From NCBI RefSeq assembly GCF_015277675.1, contig NZ_JADHEC010000001.1:124001-188000 (forward strand): DNA of 64,000 nt, read 5' to 3'. The DNA is from Flavobacterium soyangense (GTDB taxonomy: Bacteria > Bacteroidota > Bacteroidia > Flavobacteriales > Flavobacteriaceae). Below are positions 8,676 through 17,086 of the stretch, in pieces. The first letter of the stretch is position 1, and each line of letters starts with the position of its first letter. The notes under the pieces were generated by a model, which worked only from the letters and a program-made list of their open reading frames with translations, was not told the DNA's origin and did not search any database. A program made the translations under genes and the position numbers.

Positions 8676-10109
8676 ATGTTTTTTAACTCTTTAACATTTG
8701 CTGTTTTTCTTCCAATAGTATTTTTACTCTATTGGTTTGTTTTCAGTAAAACTAAAAATTCGCAAAACGCTTTTCTGGTTGTGGTGAGTTATTATTTTTA
8801 CTCTTGCTGGGATTGGCGCTTTCTTTTTTTACTACTGTTTTCGACCCTATTGTGTTATTTTACTGGAATCCAAATTGAAAAAAGTACAGAGAGCAGCAAT
8901 CGAAAATTTTGGTTTTGGTTGAGTATTGTCTTCAATCTTGGATTTCTAGCAATTTTCAAATATTATAACTTTTTTGCGTTTTCCTTTTCGGAAGCCTTAA
9001 ACAATATAGGTATCCAATCAAGTCCGCTTTTGCTGAACGTGATTCTTCCGGTTGGGATTTCTTTCTATACTTTTCATGGCTTGTCGTATGTGATTGACAT
9101 TTATTACAAAAGAATCCAATCCGAGAAAAACGTTTTAGATTACGCCTTGTTCGTGAGTTATTTTCCGCTTTTGGTGGCTGGACCAATCGAAAGAGCGACC
9201 CATTTATTGCCTCAGGTTAAACTAAAAAGAAGTTTCGATTTCGAAAAAGCAAAAGAAGGCGTTTACCAAATTATTTGGGGATTGGTCAAAAAAGTAGTCA
9301 TTGCCGATACTTGCGCCACTTATGCCAATGCTATTTTTGACAATTACACCTCGATGAATTCCTTGTCCTTGATTTTGGGCGCAGTATATTTTGCGTTCCA
9401 AATTTACGGCGATTTTTCAGGTTATTCGGATATGGCTTTGGGAATGTCCAAATTGTTCGGATTGGACTTGCTCAGAAACTTCAATTATCCTTATTTCTCC
9501 AGAGATATAGCCGAGTTTTGGCGTCGTTGGCACATTTCATTGTCTTCTTGGTTTCGAGATTATTTATACATTCCTCTTGGCGGAAGCCGTGGAAGCAAAT
9601 GGAAACAAGTACGCAACGTATTCATTATATTCGTCGTGAGTGGTTTTTGGCACGGAGCCAATTGGACTTTCATAGCTTGGGGATTCATCAACGCCTTGTA
9701 TTTCTTGCCTTCATTACTACTGGGAACGAACCGAAATAATATCGAAACGGCTGAACTGCATTGGGATTTCCATTCCATAAAAGTATTTCTCAACATTCTC
9801 GCCACTTTTTCGATAACGTGTTTGGCTTGGATATTTTTTAAGGCAAAAACCATTAGTATTGCTTTTGACTATATTGAAAGAATCTTCACTAACCGAAGTT
9901 TCACCTCTCAATTCTTGCAAAACCAACGTTACAGTTACGAAATGTTGCTAATGATTATTGCTTTTGTTTTGGTCGAATGGAACAGCCGCTACAAAATAGA
10001 ACCCATTTCAGGAAAATACAGCGGGTTAAAAATGACTTTGTGTCTCTTGGCAATTATCGCTTTGGGAACGTATGCCGATTATAAAGAATTCATCTATTTT
10101 CAATTCTAA
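8676..10109 (+). CDS. MBOAT-family O-acyltransferase (AlgI-like)
   Basis: Polytopic membrane-bound O-acyltransferase (477 aa), the type that moves acyl (often acetyl) groups across the membrane onto polysaccharides or teichoic-acid-like polymers. Seen: VAGPIERATHLLPQ, YGDFSGYSDMALGMSKLFG, FWRRWHISLSSWFRDYLYIPLGGSRG, and the catalytic-His motif SGFWHGANWTFIAWG with H326. These are the AlgI/DltB/PatA signatures. Its stop overlaps the ATG of the next gene (TAATG), which encodes an SGNH-like extracytoplasmic protein; the same partnership is known for AlgI with AlgJ/AlgX. No glycan synthesis genes are nearby, so the polymer acylated cannot be named. Confidence 0.88.
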   Translation: MFFNSLTFAVFLPIVFLLYWFVFSKTKNSQNAFLVVVSYYFYSCWDWRFLFLLLFSTLLCYFTGIQIEKSTESSNRKFWFWLSIVFNLGFLAIFKYYNFFAFSFSEALNNIGIQSSPLLLNVILPVGISFYTFHGLSYVIDIYYKRIQSEKNVLDYALFVSYFPLLVAGPIERATHLLPQVKLKRSFDFEKAKEGVYQIIWGLVKKVVIADTCATYANAIFDNYTSMNSLSLILGAVYFAFQIYGDFSGYSDMALGMSKLFGLDLLRNFNYPYFSRDIAEFWRRWHISLSSWFRDYLYIPLGGSRGSKWKQVRNVFIIFVVSGFWHGANWTFIAWGFINALYFLPSLLLGTNRNNIETAELHWDFHSIKVFLNILATFSITCLAWIFFKAKTISIAFDYIERIFTNRSFTSQFLQNQRYSYEMLLMIIAFVLVEWNSRYKIEPISGKYSGLKMTLCLLAIIALGTYADYKEFIYFQF

Positions 10110-11041
10110 TGAAGAAGTTTATAACATTAGTTGCCAAAATTTTACTCATGATTCTAGTGCTTTTGATAGTATTGGATTGGACTTACACGACCGTCTATTT
10201 GCATTCTTCCAATCGTGGAAAAGTGGAAAATGTATTCAATTCTAAAGCTAGAAATTATGATGTGGTAATTTTAGGTTCATCGAGAGCCAATAACCATTTC
10301 GTGCCTGAATTATTTGAAAAGAAAGGATTGAAAACCTTCAATTATGGGATGAGTGGCGCACATTTATTCGAAGCTTCGCTAATGCTAAAATTGATGGCCG
10401 AACGCCATTATAAAATAAAAACTGTGATTCTGGAAGCCGATTTGGGTCTTTGCAACGAAAAAGAATCCGATGCTATCGCAGCAAAATTCCTTCCTTATAT
10501 TCATCATTCAGAAACAATCAAGAAGCATTTTTCGAAGTTGGAAAACTTTAATGCCTTGTATTACATTCCTTTTTACCGTTATATCGATTTTGATGCACTC
10601 ATTGGTTTCCGGGAAATGTATAATACCGCAACGGACAAGCCTACCAATATTTTAGACAATTTGGGTTATCATCCTTTGGGACACAAACCTGGAAATATGA
10701 AGAATGATTTAACCGCTTTGAAACCCATTCGCAATAAATATTACGAGGAAATCAAGCAAATTTGCAAGCAAAACCATTACAATCTAATTACCGTAATGAC
10801 GCCAATGTGCACCAATGTGAAAGGACTGGATTATTTTGAAAAAGCCAATAAAATCTACCCAGAAATTCACAATCTGGAAAACGTTGTTGAAGGCGACCAA
10901 TATTTTTCATCCTGCGGCCATATGAATGATGCGGGAGCGAGGATGTTTACGGCGGCAGTTATAGAAAGGTTTTTTGGAAAAAATAAAAAATTTAGATATG
11001 AAATTAAAGCTACCCACAACAATAAAAAGACTAAACATTAA
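10109..11041 (+). CDS. SGNH-like membrane-anchored protein, partner of the MBOAT acyltransferase
   Basis: 310 aa with one N-terminal membrane anchor (about residues 5-23); the rest is extracytoplasmic. VVILGSSRANNHF (G56-S57-S58-R59) resembles SGNH/GDSL block I. YGMSGAH follows, and the C-terminal CGHMNDAGARMF resembles the His-containing block V. This pattern matches DltD/AlgJ-like proteins that complete acyl transfer after MBOAT export. The start overlaps the MBOAT stop by one base, a strong sign of functional coupling. Which of the two serines would be catalytic cannot be decided by eye. Confidence 0.65.
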   Translation: MKKFITLVAKILLMILVLLIVLDWTYTTVYLHSSNRGKVENVFNSKARNYDVVILGSSRANNHFVPELFEKKGLKTFNYGMSGAHLFEASLMLKLMAERHYKIKTVILEADLGLCNEKESDAIAAKFLPYIHHSETIKKHFSKLENFNALYYIPFYRYIDFDALIGFREMYNTATDKPTNILDNLGYHPLGHKPGNMKNDLTALKPIRNKYYEEIKQICKQNHYNLITVMTPMCTNVKGLDYFEKANKIYPEIHNLENVVEGDQYFSSCGHMNDAGARMFTAAVIERFFGKNKKFRYEIKATHNNKKTKH

Positions 11042-11237
11042 TTATTCTTTGTTGTTTTTTTGTACGAATTTCTTATTCATTCTTTTATATAAATATTTTC
11101 AACCTTTGTGCGAACCTTGTTTGAATAGGGAAGATTGTCCAGCTTGTATTTCTAAGGAACAATACTTTATTATTTACTTTAGTATAGTTTTAAATATTGC
11201 AATGATATTATATTACATATTCAAAAAGAAAAAATAA
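10998..11237 (+). CDS. Small Cys-rich membrane protein, unknown function
   Basis: About 79 aa from the ATG at 10998; an in-frame ATG at 10974 would add eight residues. It overlaps the 3' end of the SGNH-like gene in another frame. Two hydrophobic helices flank a short loop with four cysteines (CEPCLNREDCPAC), and the protein ends in KKKK. The Cys pattern could bind metal or form disulfides; no family is recognised. The 40-nt overlap and the codon pattern suggest it is real and co-transcribed, but expression is unproven. Confidence 0.5.
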   Translation: MKLKLPTTIKRLNINYSLLFFCTNFLFILLYKYFQPLCEPCLNREDCPACISKEQYFIIYFSIVLNIAMILYYIFKKKK

Positions 11238-11362
11238 AGTCATTCCGCTAGCACAAAAATTATTTCCCTGTCAACACACACATTCAAAAACTCTCAACAA
11301 CCCTAAATTCCCTCAATCACAATATATTCTCAAAAAAAAATAATTTATTGGAACTATTTTTA

Positions 11363-11370
11363 TACATTTG
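11363..11370 (+). promoter_or_regulatory. -7 element (TACATTTG) of the toxin-antitoxin pair
   Basis: Perfect TAnnTTTG, 21 nt before the ATG at 11392. It makes the upstream in-frame ATG at 11368 unlikely as a start because that codon lies inside the promoter. Confidence 0.5.
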
Positions 11371-11391
11371 AAAATAAGTAGAATACCAATT

Positions 11392-11556
11392 ATGAAAACG
11401 AAAAACGAAAATTCTAACAATCTTGCCACTCCAGGCAAACCAATGTCTCAAAAGAAACTAGCTTCTTTGATAAAAGAGGCTGAGGAAGGAGAATTTTTAT
11501 CATTAGATGAGTTCAAAATTAGATTCGATAAATGGAGATTACAAAGAAAAAAGTAG
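11392..11556 (+). CDS. Antitoxin-like small protein of a ParDE/RelBE-type pair
   Basis: 54 aa from ATG 11392. It is acidic/basic mixed, with the segment PMSQKKLASLIKEAEEGEFLSLDEFKIRFDKWR, the form usually seen in Bacteroidota antitoxins encoded just before a RelE/ParE toxin. The downstream toxin ORF begins inside it (25-nt overlap at 11532-11556), as is common in such pairs. It would neutralise the toxin through this C-terminal helix. The ORF could also be opened at 11368, but that Met overlaps the -7 element. Confidence 0.65.
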   Translation: MKTKNENSNNLATPGKPMSQKKLASLIKEAEEGEFLSLDEFKIRFDKWRLQRKK

Positions 11557-11867
11557 TCAAATCCGTTTATTATTATAAGGACATTCAAGATATTTTTGAA
11601 TATGGAGAAGCAACTTTCGGCGAAAAAGCTGCGTTATCTTTTTTCGATGAACTATTAATCGTCACTCATAATCCCGAATCGCGCTATTTACTTCATCCTG
11701 AATGTCACCATCTGGAGACCAAAACTAAAAAATACCGCAATATAATTTTTGGTTCCTACCTCATTATTTACAGAATTACTCCTCATAGAATAGAAGTTTT
11801 GAGAGCTTTTCACGGCAGTCGTTCTCCAAAATCCATCAAAGAAACAAGAAGTATCAAAGTCGATTAA
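11532..11867 (+). CDS. RelE/ParE-family toxin
   Basis: 111 aa with the RelE/ParE fold pattern: an N-terminal helical hairpin (VYYYKDIQDIFEYGEATFGEKAALSFFDELL), then a strand-rich part (PECHHLETKTKKYRNIIFGSYLIIYRITPHRIEVLRAFHGSRSP). YRNIIFGSYLIIYRI...VLRAFHGSR is the usual C-terminal beta-sheet signature. The family either cleaves mRNA on the ribosome (RelE) or poisons gyrase (ParE); sequence alone does not separate these here. The start at 11532 overlaps the antitoxin by 25 nt. Confidence 0.75.
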   Translation: MEITKKKVVKSVYYYKDIQDIFEYGEATFGEKAALSFFDELLIVTHNPESRYLLHPECHHLETKTKKYRNIIFGSYLIIYRITPHRIEVLRAFHGSRSPKSIKETRSIKVD

Positions 11868-11948
11868 TTTTTTATCAACAACCTTTCAAAAAATTAACTT
11901 TTCATCTACACGACAATTATCTGTTATTCCGATGTTTTTACAAAATGA
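11865..11948 (+). repeat. Degenerate duplicate of the umuC upstream region
   Basis: Aligns with 15736-15816 over about 80 nt: TTTTATCAACAA, AAAATTAACTTTT, AT C-ACAC, CAATTAT, GTTATTC and TTTTACA all occur in the same order and spacing, ending in an ATG at 11945 that corresponds to the umuC ATG at 15812. Only a few codons of similarity remain after it. It looks like the leftover of an earlier or deleted umuC copy. Confidence 0.55.
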
Positions 11949-12067
11949 ATACTTTCGGAACTAGACGATTTATATCTATAGTCATCAACCGATTTTTAGA
12001 AACAAAGCAACAAAAATCCCGCTGATACGAATACCAACGGGACTATTAACCAACCATCTTAGCCAAT

Positions 12068-12718
12068 CTAATTATTTATTCTGGTATCTAACCTTCCCTC
12101 TACTTTACCATCTTCATTTTGGGCTTTTGTGCCTCTGGTTTTATAATAGTTGTAATCCTGATCATTTGAGTTTTGGCTATTACCATAATCATGATTGTTG
12201 TCGTCATTATTATTTTGGACATATTGATAATCTCTTCCTCCTTTTACAGTTCCAAAAATGTCAACAATTTGACCACGACGGTTATAGATAATCTGCAAAC
12301 CACCTACTTGTGTCAAAGCATAACGGTTGTAAGTCATATAAACTGAACCAACTCGTTTAATTCTGTCATTTGCATCATAGTTAATAAACACATTTCCAAT
12401 ACGTCTAACTTTACCGGTATAATCGTGTTCCACTTTTACGCCATAGTTCCTGTTTTGACCATTTGAAGGAGATCCATAAGTCATATTTGAACCATTTCTT
12501 CTTCCTGACTTACAATACATATCATCATTTGAAGGACGTGTATTGAAATCAAATTGTCCATCAGGAAATATGTAAAACTTAACGCCTCTTTCCGTGAATA
12601 CAATTGGATCGGCATTTCTAAAATCAACAGGAGGTCTATTATTATTTCTTTCTGTTGCATTTGCTACACCACTTCCAATAAGGAAGATACTAGCTACTAA
12701 AAGGGTAATTTTTTTCAT
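12068..12718 (-). CDS. Secreted protein, unknown function
   Basis: About 216 aa from the Met at 12718 (another Met lies two codons upstream at 12724). A clear Sec signal peptide is present (KKITLLVASIFLIGSGVANA), then a mature part with RGVKFYIFPDGQFDFNTRP and short repeated units of the type RIGNVFINYDANDRIKRVGSVYMTYNR, which look like consecutive beta-strands. The tail is Asn/Asp/Tyr-rich and low-complexity. Proteins of this appearance are common in Flavobacterium but have no known role. It is monocistronic, with about 450 nt of AT-rich sequence upstream. Confidence 0.75.
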   Translation of the reverse strand: MKKITLLVASIFLIGSGVANATERNNNRPPVDFRNADPIVFTERGVKFYIFPDGQFDFNTRPSNDDMYCKSGRRNGSNMTYGSPSNGQNRNYGVKVEHDYTGKVRRIGNVFINYDANDRIKRVGSVYMTYNRYALTQVGGLQIIYNRRGQIVDIFGTVKGGRDYQYVQNNNDDNNHDYGNSQNSNDQDYNYYKTRGTKAQNEDGKVEGRLDTRINN

Positions 12719-12724
12719 AATCAA

Positions 12725-13118
12725 TATAATTTGGGTTGTGCCTACTCATGAGCTTTTCGGCTTTCGCTTTTTTACTTATTTGATTAGGGATATCCAAGTA
12801 GCGTGCCATAGATTTAAAACATAGTTTCGTGCTTATAAACAATTTGCAAATTATAAGCATTTAAAATACTACATATCAATTATTTAAAATTTTAAAAATA
12901 AAAAAAATAATTTACGTAAAAGCTAAAAATTGGGTGTTCTTTAACAAAAACCAAATTGTGTTTTGGATCTTTTTTTTAAATTTTGACCAAAAAAATTCAA
13001 TAGAAAAATAAAATGTGGGATGAAATCAAGTTTGGAAAGTAAAAATTAATTGATCAAATTGATTGATTATATATTCAAGAAGTAATTTTGAAAAAAATTC
13101 TAGGAAAGGTATAGGAAT
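12725..13118. other. AT-rich intergenic region
   Basis: No credible gene. It contains an inverted repeat at 12831-12858 (GCTTATAA ... TTATAAGC around TTTGCAAA), which could be a regulatory site for the divergent-facing secreted-protein gene at 12718. No clear TAnnTTTG promoter is seen on the minus strand. Confidence 0.5.
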
Positions 13119-13146
13119 AAAAAAACAGCCCAAAAAAGGCTGTTTT
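13111..13146 (-). terminator. Intrinsic terminator for the 13172-13762 gene
   Basis: The stem AAACAGCC / GGCTGTTT (13123-13146), read on the minus strand, runs into T residues. It lies 26 nt after the stop codon. Confidence 0.8.
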
Positions 13147-13171
13147 AATTCACAAAATTTAATAAAAATTT

Positions 13172-13762
13172 CTAGTTGGGAAATGTTTTTGTAAATGTCT
13201 TATCAGCATAAGTAATTTCAAAAATGTATTTCTCAGATTTAATGTTTTTGATATCAAAAAACTTAGATATGTTTTGGTTCATTAGTTTATCACTGGCATA
13301 AACTTCGTTTTGCTCATCGTCGTAAATTTTTATATCAACTGAAGATTTGTCCAAATTTAAAATGCTTAACGATATCAATCCCGCTTTTTCACCAAAAACT
13401 GGTTTATAAATCTCTGAAACTGCAGTGTCCGACAACGTAGCGGTATCTCCAACAACCGAAATTTTATATTTAGCAATTTTCATTTCAGATTCAGCTTCCA
13501 AATAGTAAGTTCCTTCCGGCAAAGCTTTTAAATCGTATGTTCTATTAATAATCTTTCGAGAAGTCACCTTTTCTGAGTGAACTATCTTACCATCCGCATC
13601 ATAAATAGATAAATCAACTTTATTCATCTTATCCAAAGCAAAAGTCACCAACTTTCCTTGTTCTTTCTTTACAACTAATGTAAAATCAACAGTACCGGCG
13701 TGAACGTTCATAGTTATTAATGCTACTACCAACACTAAACTAAATTTTATAATCTTTTTCAT
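13172..13762 (-). CDS. Secreted beta-sandwich protein, unknown function
   Basis: 196 aa. The signal peptide is MKKIIKFSLVLVVALITMNVHA. The mature part holds two similar units of about 80 residues: VDLSIYDADGKIVHSEKVTSRKIINRTYDLKALPEGTYYLEAE and VDIKIYDDEQNEVYASDKLMNQNISKFFDIKNIKSEKYIFEIT. Each resembles the beta-sandwich of T9SS tail (Por-secretion) domains, but there is no large cargo domain before them. Flavobacteria often carry such stand-alone proteins of unknown role. Monocistronic, with its own terminator. Confidence 0.75.
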   Translation of the reverse strand: MKKIIKFSLVLVVALITMNVHAGTVDFTLVVKKEQGKLVTFALDKMNKVDLSIYDADGKIVHSEKVTSRKIINRTYDLKALPEGTYYLEAESEMKIAKYKISVVGDTATLSDTAVSEIYKPVFGEKAGLISLSILNLDKSSVDIKIYDDEQNEVYASDKLMNQNISKFFDIKNIKSEKYIFEITYADKTFTKTFPN

Positions 13763-13917
13763 AATTGTACTTTTTTAAGTTATTAATGATTTTATTTGAA
13801 GCAAAGATATTGGAGTAATTTGGAGCATAACAACTCCCTATTCTCATATTTATATAGTATATTACCTTTTACGAAAACGAAATAGGTTAAAAAAGACAAT
13901 ATTGTGTTGTTTTAGGT

Positions 13918-13925
13918 TAATTTTG
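13918..13925 (+). promoter_or_regulatory. -7 element (TAATTTTG) of the AraC-type regulator
   Basis: TAnnTTTG match located 24 nt before the ATG at 13949. An in-frame ATT/ATG-like extension from 13928 would begin at or before the transcript start, which supports 13949. Confidence 0.5.
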
Positions 13926-13948
13926 TAGTGATTTTAAAACACAGTATT

Positions 13949-14821
13949 ATGAAAAAGTTACTTCCTACCTTAGAAATAATAGAACCATCGTTCGGAAGTT
14001 CATTCACTTTGGCAAAATATGTCGAAAATGAGAATAGCAAATCCCACTTTTGGCATAATCATCCCGAAATTGAATTGGTATATGTAAACGGTGGTGCCGG
14101 AAAACGCCAAGTTGGAAGCCATATTTCCTATTACACCAGTGGCAGTTTAATTCTTATAGGAAGTAATTTGCCCCATTGTGGCTTTACCGATGAAAACACA
14201 GGAAATAAAAAAGAAACGGTAATACATATGAAGCCAGACTTCCTCGGCACTGATTTTTTTGGAATATCCGAAATGAAAAATATCAAGCATCTTTTTAATA
14301 GAGCCAAAGCGGGAATAGTCTTTATCGGTGAAACCAAAAAAAGGATAGGAAGCAAAATAGAAATCATGGAAAATCAGTTGCCGTTTGAAAGATTGCTCAC
14401 TTTGCTTTCTATTTTAAATGAAATGGAACAAGCCACGGAATTTAAGATTTTAAATGCCGAAGGATTTTCAATGGAATTGCAAATGCAGGACAATGACAAA
14501 ATCAATACGGTTTTTAATTATGTGAAAGATAATTTTCAGGAACAAATCACTTTAGATGAGGTGGCGGCATTGGTCAGTATGACGGTTCCTTCGTTCTGTC
14601 GCTATTTCAAAAAGATAACCCAGAAAACGTTTACCAAGTTTGTCAATGAATATCGCTTGGTGCACGCATCAAAACTATTGGCAGAAAAACCCATCAGCAT
14701 TACAGAAGTTTGCTTCGAATGTGGTTTTAATAACTTTAGCTATTTCAATAAATCCTTTCAAGAGTTTACAGGCAAAAGTGCTTCTCGATATCGAAAAGAA
14801 CTGCGTTCCGTTTTGGAATAA
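13949..14821 (+). CDS. AraC-family transcriptional regulator
   Basis: 290 aa from ATG 13949. The N-terminal cupin-like sensor domain includes HNHPEIELVYVNGGAGKRQVGSHISYYTSGSLILIGSNLPHCGF. The C-terminal part has two helix-turn-helix motifs: ITLDEVAALVSMTVPSFCRYFKKITQKTFTKFVNEYRLVHASKLL and SITEVCFECGFNNFSYFNKSFQEFTGKSASRYRKEL, the classical AraC signature. It likely responds to a small ligand. The FrnE-like gene at 14959 follows in the same direction with its own promoter-like site, so it may or may not be a target. Confidence 0.88.
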   Translation: MKKLLPTLEIIEPSFGSSFTLAKYVENENSKSHFWHNHPEIELVYVNGGAGKRQVGSHISYYTSGSLILIGSNLPHCGFTDENTGNKKETVIHMKPDFLGTDFFGISEMKNIKHLFNRAKAGIVFIGETKKRIGSKIEIMENQLPFERLLTLLSILNEMEQATEFKILNAEGFSMELQMQDNDKINTVFNYVKDNFQEQITLDEVAALVSMTVPSFCRYFKKITQKTFTKFVNEYRLVHASKLLAEKPISITEVCFECGFNNFSYFNKSFQEFTGKSASRYRKELRSVLE

Positions 14822-14908
14822 CAGCTCTCTTTTATATTCTCGAAAAACAACAACCTTAACCTTTCACAATAAAAACCTAAATTAAAAACAGCCAAAAACT
14901 GAATTGAT

Positions 14909-14916
14909 TATTTTTG
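14909..14916 (+). promoter_or_regulatory. -7 element (TATTTTTG) for the FrnE-like gene
   Basis: TAnnTTTG match, 43 nt upstream of ATG 14959. A -33 TTTG is not evident, which would fit an activator-dependent promoter. Confidence 0.45.
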
Positions 14917-14958
14917 CAACACAAAATCAATTGATAACACCAATAAAAGAATCGCAAA

Positions 14959-15675
14959 ATGAAAAAGAAATTGAAAGTACAAATATGGTCGGATATTATG
15001 TGTCCGTTTTGTTATATAGGAAAAAGAAGAATGGAAGAGGCTTTAACCCTTTTTGAACACAAAGAATTTGTTGAAATCGAATGGAAAAGTTTTCAATTAG
15101 ACGCTGGTTTTATTCCTTCCTCTGAAGATAACATAATCGAACACCTAGCCGAAAAGTACCGAAAAGACGAGGATTGGGCTCAAACCATGGTCGACAATAT
15201 GACTCAAAATGCAAAAACGGCAGGGCTGGATTTTCATTTCGAGAAAGCGGTTTTGGCTAATTCCCATAACGCACACCGATTGTTGCATTTAGCCAAAAAA
15301 AATCATCTAGCTAACGAATTGAAAGAATTACTCTTTAAATCCTATTTAACTGATGGCAAAGATTTAAATAATTTGAATACACTAAACGAACTAGGAATTG
15401 CCGTAGGGCTTGATGTCGAGGCTGTTGCCAAAGTTTTACATTCTAACATATATAGCAATGAAGTGAAACAAGACATTCAGGAGGCAAATGCCATAGGCGT
15501 TCAAGGCGTTCCTTTTTTTGTTTTCGATAATAAATATGCAATTTCTGGCGCACAACCGGCAACGGCGTTTTTACAAACTTTAGAAAAAGTGTGGCAGGAA
15601 GGACAGTTTGATTCGAAAGTGACTTTGATAAACACCGCAACCGACAATAGTTGCGATATCAACGGATGTGATTAA
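14959..15675 (+). CDS. FrnE-like DsbA-family thiol oxidoreductase
   Basis: 238 aa, cytoplasmic (no signal peptide). The thioredoxin-fold active site CPFC is at residues 15-18 (WSDIMCPFCYIGKRRMEEAL). The rest follows the FrnE/polyketide-isomerase branch of the DsbA family: FQLDAGF, a helical insert, HLAKKNHLANELKELLFKSYLTDGKDL, and the cis-Pro loop in GVQGVPFFVFDNKYAISGAQ. The C-terminus carries two extra cysteines (NSCDINGCD), as in other FrnE proteins. It probably acts in thiol redox or stress handling; the substrate is unknown. Confidence 0.85.
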   Translation: MKKKLKVQIWSDIMCPFCYIGKRRMEEALTLFEHKEFVEIEWKSFQLDAGFIPSSEDNIIEHLAEKYRKDEDWAQTMVDNMTQNAKTAGLDFHFEKAVLANSHNAHRLLHLAKKNHLANELKELLFKSYLTDGKDLNNLNTLNELGIAVGLDVEAVAKVLHSNIYSNEVKQDIQEANAIGVQGVPFFVFDNKYAISGAQPATAFLQTLEKVWQEGQFDSKVTLINTATDNSCDINGCD

Positions 15676-15735
15676 AAGAATCGCCAACACAATTGAAACG
15701 GATTACCAAAGCGAATCAGCGGTTATCTGCGTCCA

Positions 15736-15811
15736 AATTTTTTATCAACAATCCTCTAAAATTAACTTTTTATCCACACCCCAATTATAGGTTATTCAGT
15801 AATTTTACAGG
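15736..15811 (+). promoter_or_regulatory. Conserved upstream region of umuC
   Basis: A degenerate second copy exists at 11865-11948. The best -7 candidate is TAATTTTA (15801-15808), which lacks the final G and would leave almost no leader before ATG 15812. It includes TTATCAACA (15742-15750) and TTATCCACA (15770-15778). The duplication suggests these sequences travel with umuC and hold its control sites. Confidence 0.4.
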
Positions 15812-17086
15812 ATGTATGCTTTAGTTGATTGTAACAATTTTTATGCTTCCTGCGAACGTGTTTTTCAACCGAAATTCAACGGAAAACCAGTTGCGATTTT
15901 ATCCAACAACGATGGCTGCGTGATTTCCAGAAGCAATGAAGCCAAGGCTGTGGGGATTCCGATGGGTGCTCCGGCATTTCAAATTAAAGATTTAATACGC
16001 GAAAAAAAAGTCCAGATTTTCTCTTCAAATTATGCACTTTATGGTGATTTGAGTAATCGTGTGATGAAGATTTTAAACCAATTCACGCCAAATCTAGAAA
16101 TTTACAGTATAGACGAAGCATTCCTGAATTTTGACGGTTTGACTATCTCTGATTATCATAATTATGGCGTCCAAATGAAAACCCGTATCCAAAAATGGGT
16201 TGGCATTCCGGTTTGTGTTGGCTTTGCCGAAACCAAGGCCTTGTCGAAAGTGGCCAATAAAATCGCCAAAAAATTCCAAGAACGAACCCAAGGAGTTTAT
16301 GTTATCGACACCGAAGAAAAACGTCTCAAAGCACTGAAATGGACCAAGATTGAAGATGTTTGGGGCATTGGTTATCGCACGACCAAAAAAGCAAAATCAC
16401 GAAACATCAACACCGCTTTAGACTTTATTCAGCCACAACACGAAGCTTGGATCAGGAAAGAAATGGGCGTGATTGGAATGCGATTGAAATACGAACTGGA
16501 AGGAAAATCGGTTTTAGATTTAGAGCCAATTGTGGACCAAAAGAAAAGTATTGCCGTTACCCGAAGTTTTCCAAAACAAATTGCCGATTTTGATTTGTTA
16601 CGCGAACGAGTGGCGACTTTTGCCTCGGTTTGTGCGGAGAAATTGCGAAAGCAAAAATCTTGTTGTCACACGATTATTGTGATGTTAGTCATTGACAGAC
16701 ACAGCATTCAAACCTCGAAATATTATTTTAATATGGCGACTACGCTGCCTTTTGCCACGAATTCGACGCTAACTATTTCGAACACCGCAATTGACATGCT
16801 GAAAAAATTACACCAAGGAAACGAAAACATAAAGTTCAAAAAAGCAGGCGTAATCGTAACCGAATTGATTGACGAAAACAAAAAACAATTGCAATTATTC
16901 GATGAGGAAAACCCAAAACATTTGGCTTTGATGCAAGTGATGGATAAATTAAACAACAAAATTGGCGAAACGAAAGTGAAATTGGCCACGCAAAATTTAA
17001 ATCTCACTTGGAATATGAACCAGAATCATTTATCATCAAAATATACCACAAACTTTAACGATATTCTCGAAATACGATGTCCATAA
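15812..17086 (+). CDS. umuC: Y-family DNA polymerase, UmuC subunit
   Basis: 424 aa translesion polymerase catalytic subunit. Metal ligands are visible in YALVDCNNFYASCERVF (D6) and YSIDEAFLNF (D101, E102). SNNDGCVISRSNEAKAVGIPMG, the fingers/palm motifs and the little-finger domain follow, and the C-terminal tail has UmuC-type spacing. It overlaps umuD by 10 nt at its 3' end, so the pair is coupled, but the order umuC-umuD is the reverse of the E. coli operon. It copies past DNA lesions as Pol V together with processed UmuD. Confidence 0.95.
   Translation: MYALVDCNNFYASCERVFQPKFNGKPVAILSNNDGCVISRSNEAKAVGIPMGAPAFQIKDLIREKKVQIFSSNYALYGDLSNRVMKILNQFTPNLEIYSIDEAFLNFDGLTISDYHNYGVQMKTRIQKWVGIPVCVGFAETKALSKVANKIAKKFQERTQGVYVIDTEEKRLKALKWTKIEDVWGIGYRTTKKAKSRNINTALDFIQPQHEAWIRKEMGVIGMRLKYELEGKSVLDLEPIVDQKKSIAVTRSFPKQIADFDLLRERVATFASVCAEKLRKQKSCCHTIIVMLVIDRHSIQTSKYYFNMATTLPFATNSTLTISNTAIDMLKKLHQGNENIKFKKAGVIVTELIDENKKQLQLFDEENPKHLALMQVMDKLNNKIGETKVKLATQNLNLTWNMNQNHLSSKYTTNFNDILEIRCP

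Noticed and set aside
11368..11391. Upstream ATG for the antitoxin gene
   Set aside because: The codon lies within the -7 element TACATTTG; translation from there would need a transcript from further upstream.
15742..15778. DnaA-box-like TTATCAACA and TTATCCACA upstream of umuC
   Set aside because: Only two boxes, no AT-rich unwinding region, dnaA, dnaN or other origin genes nearby. Probably chance or part of umuC control.
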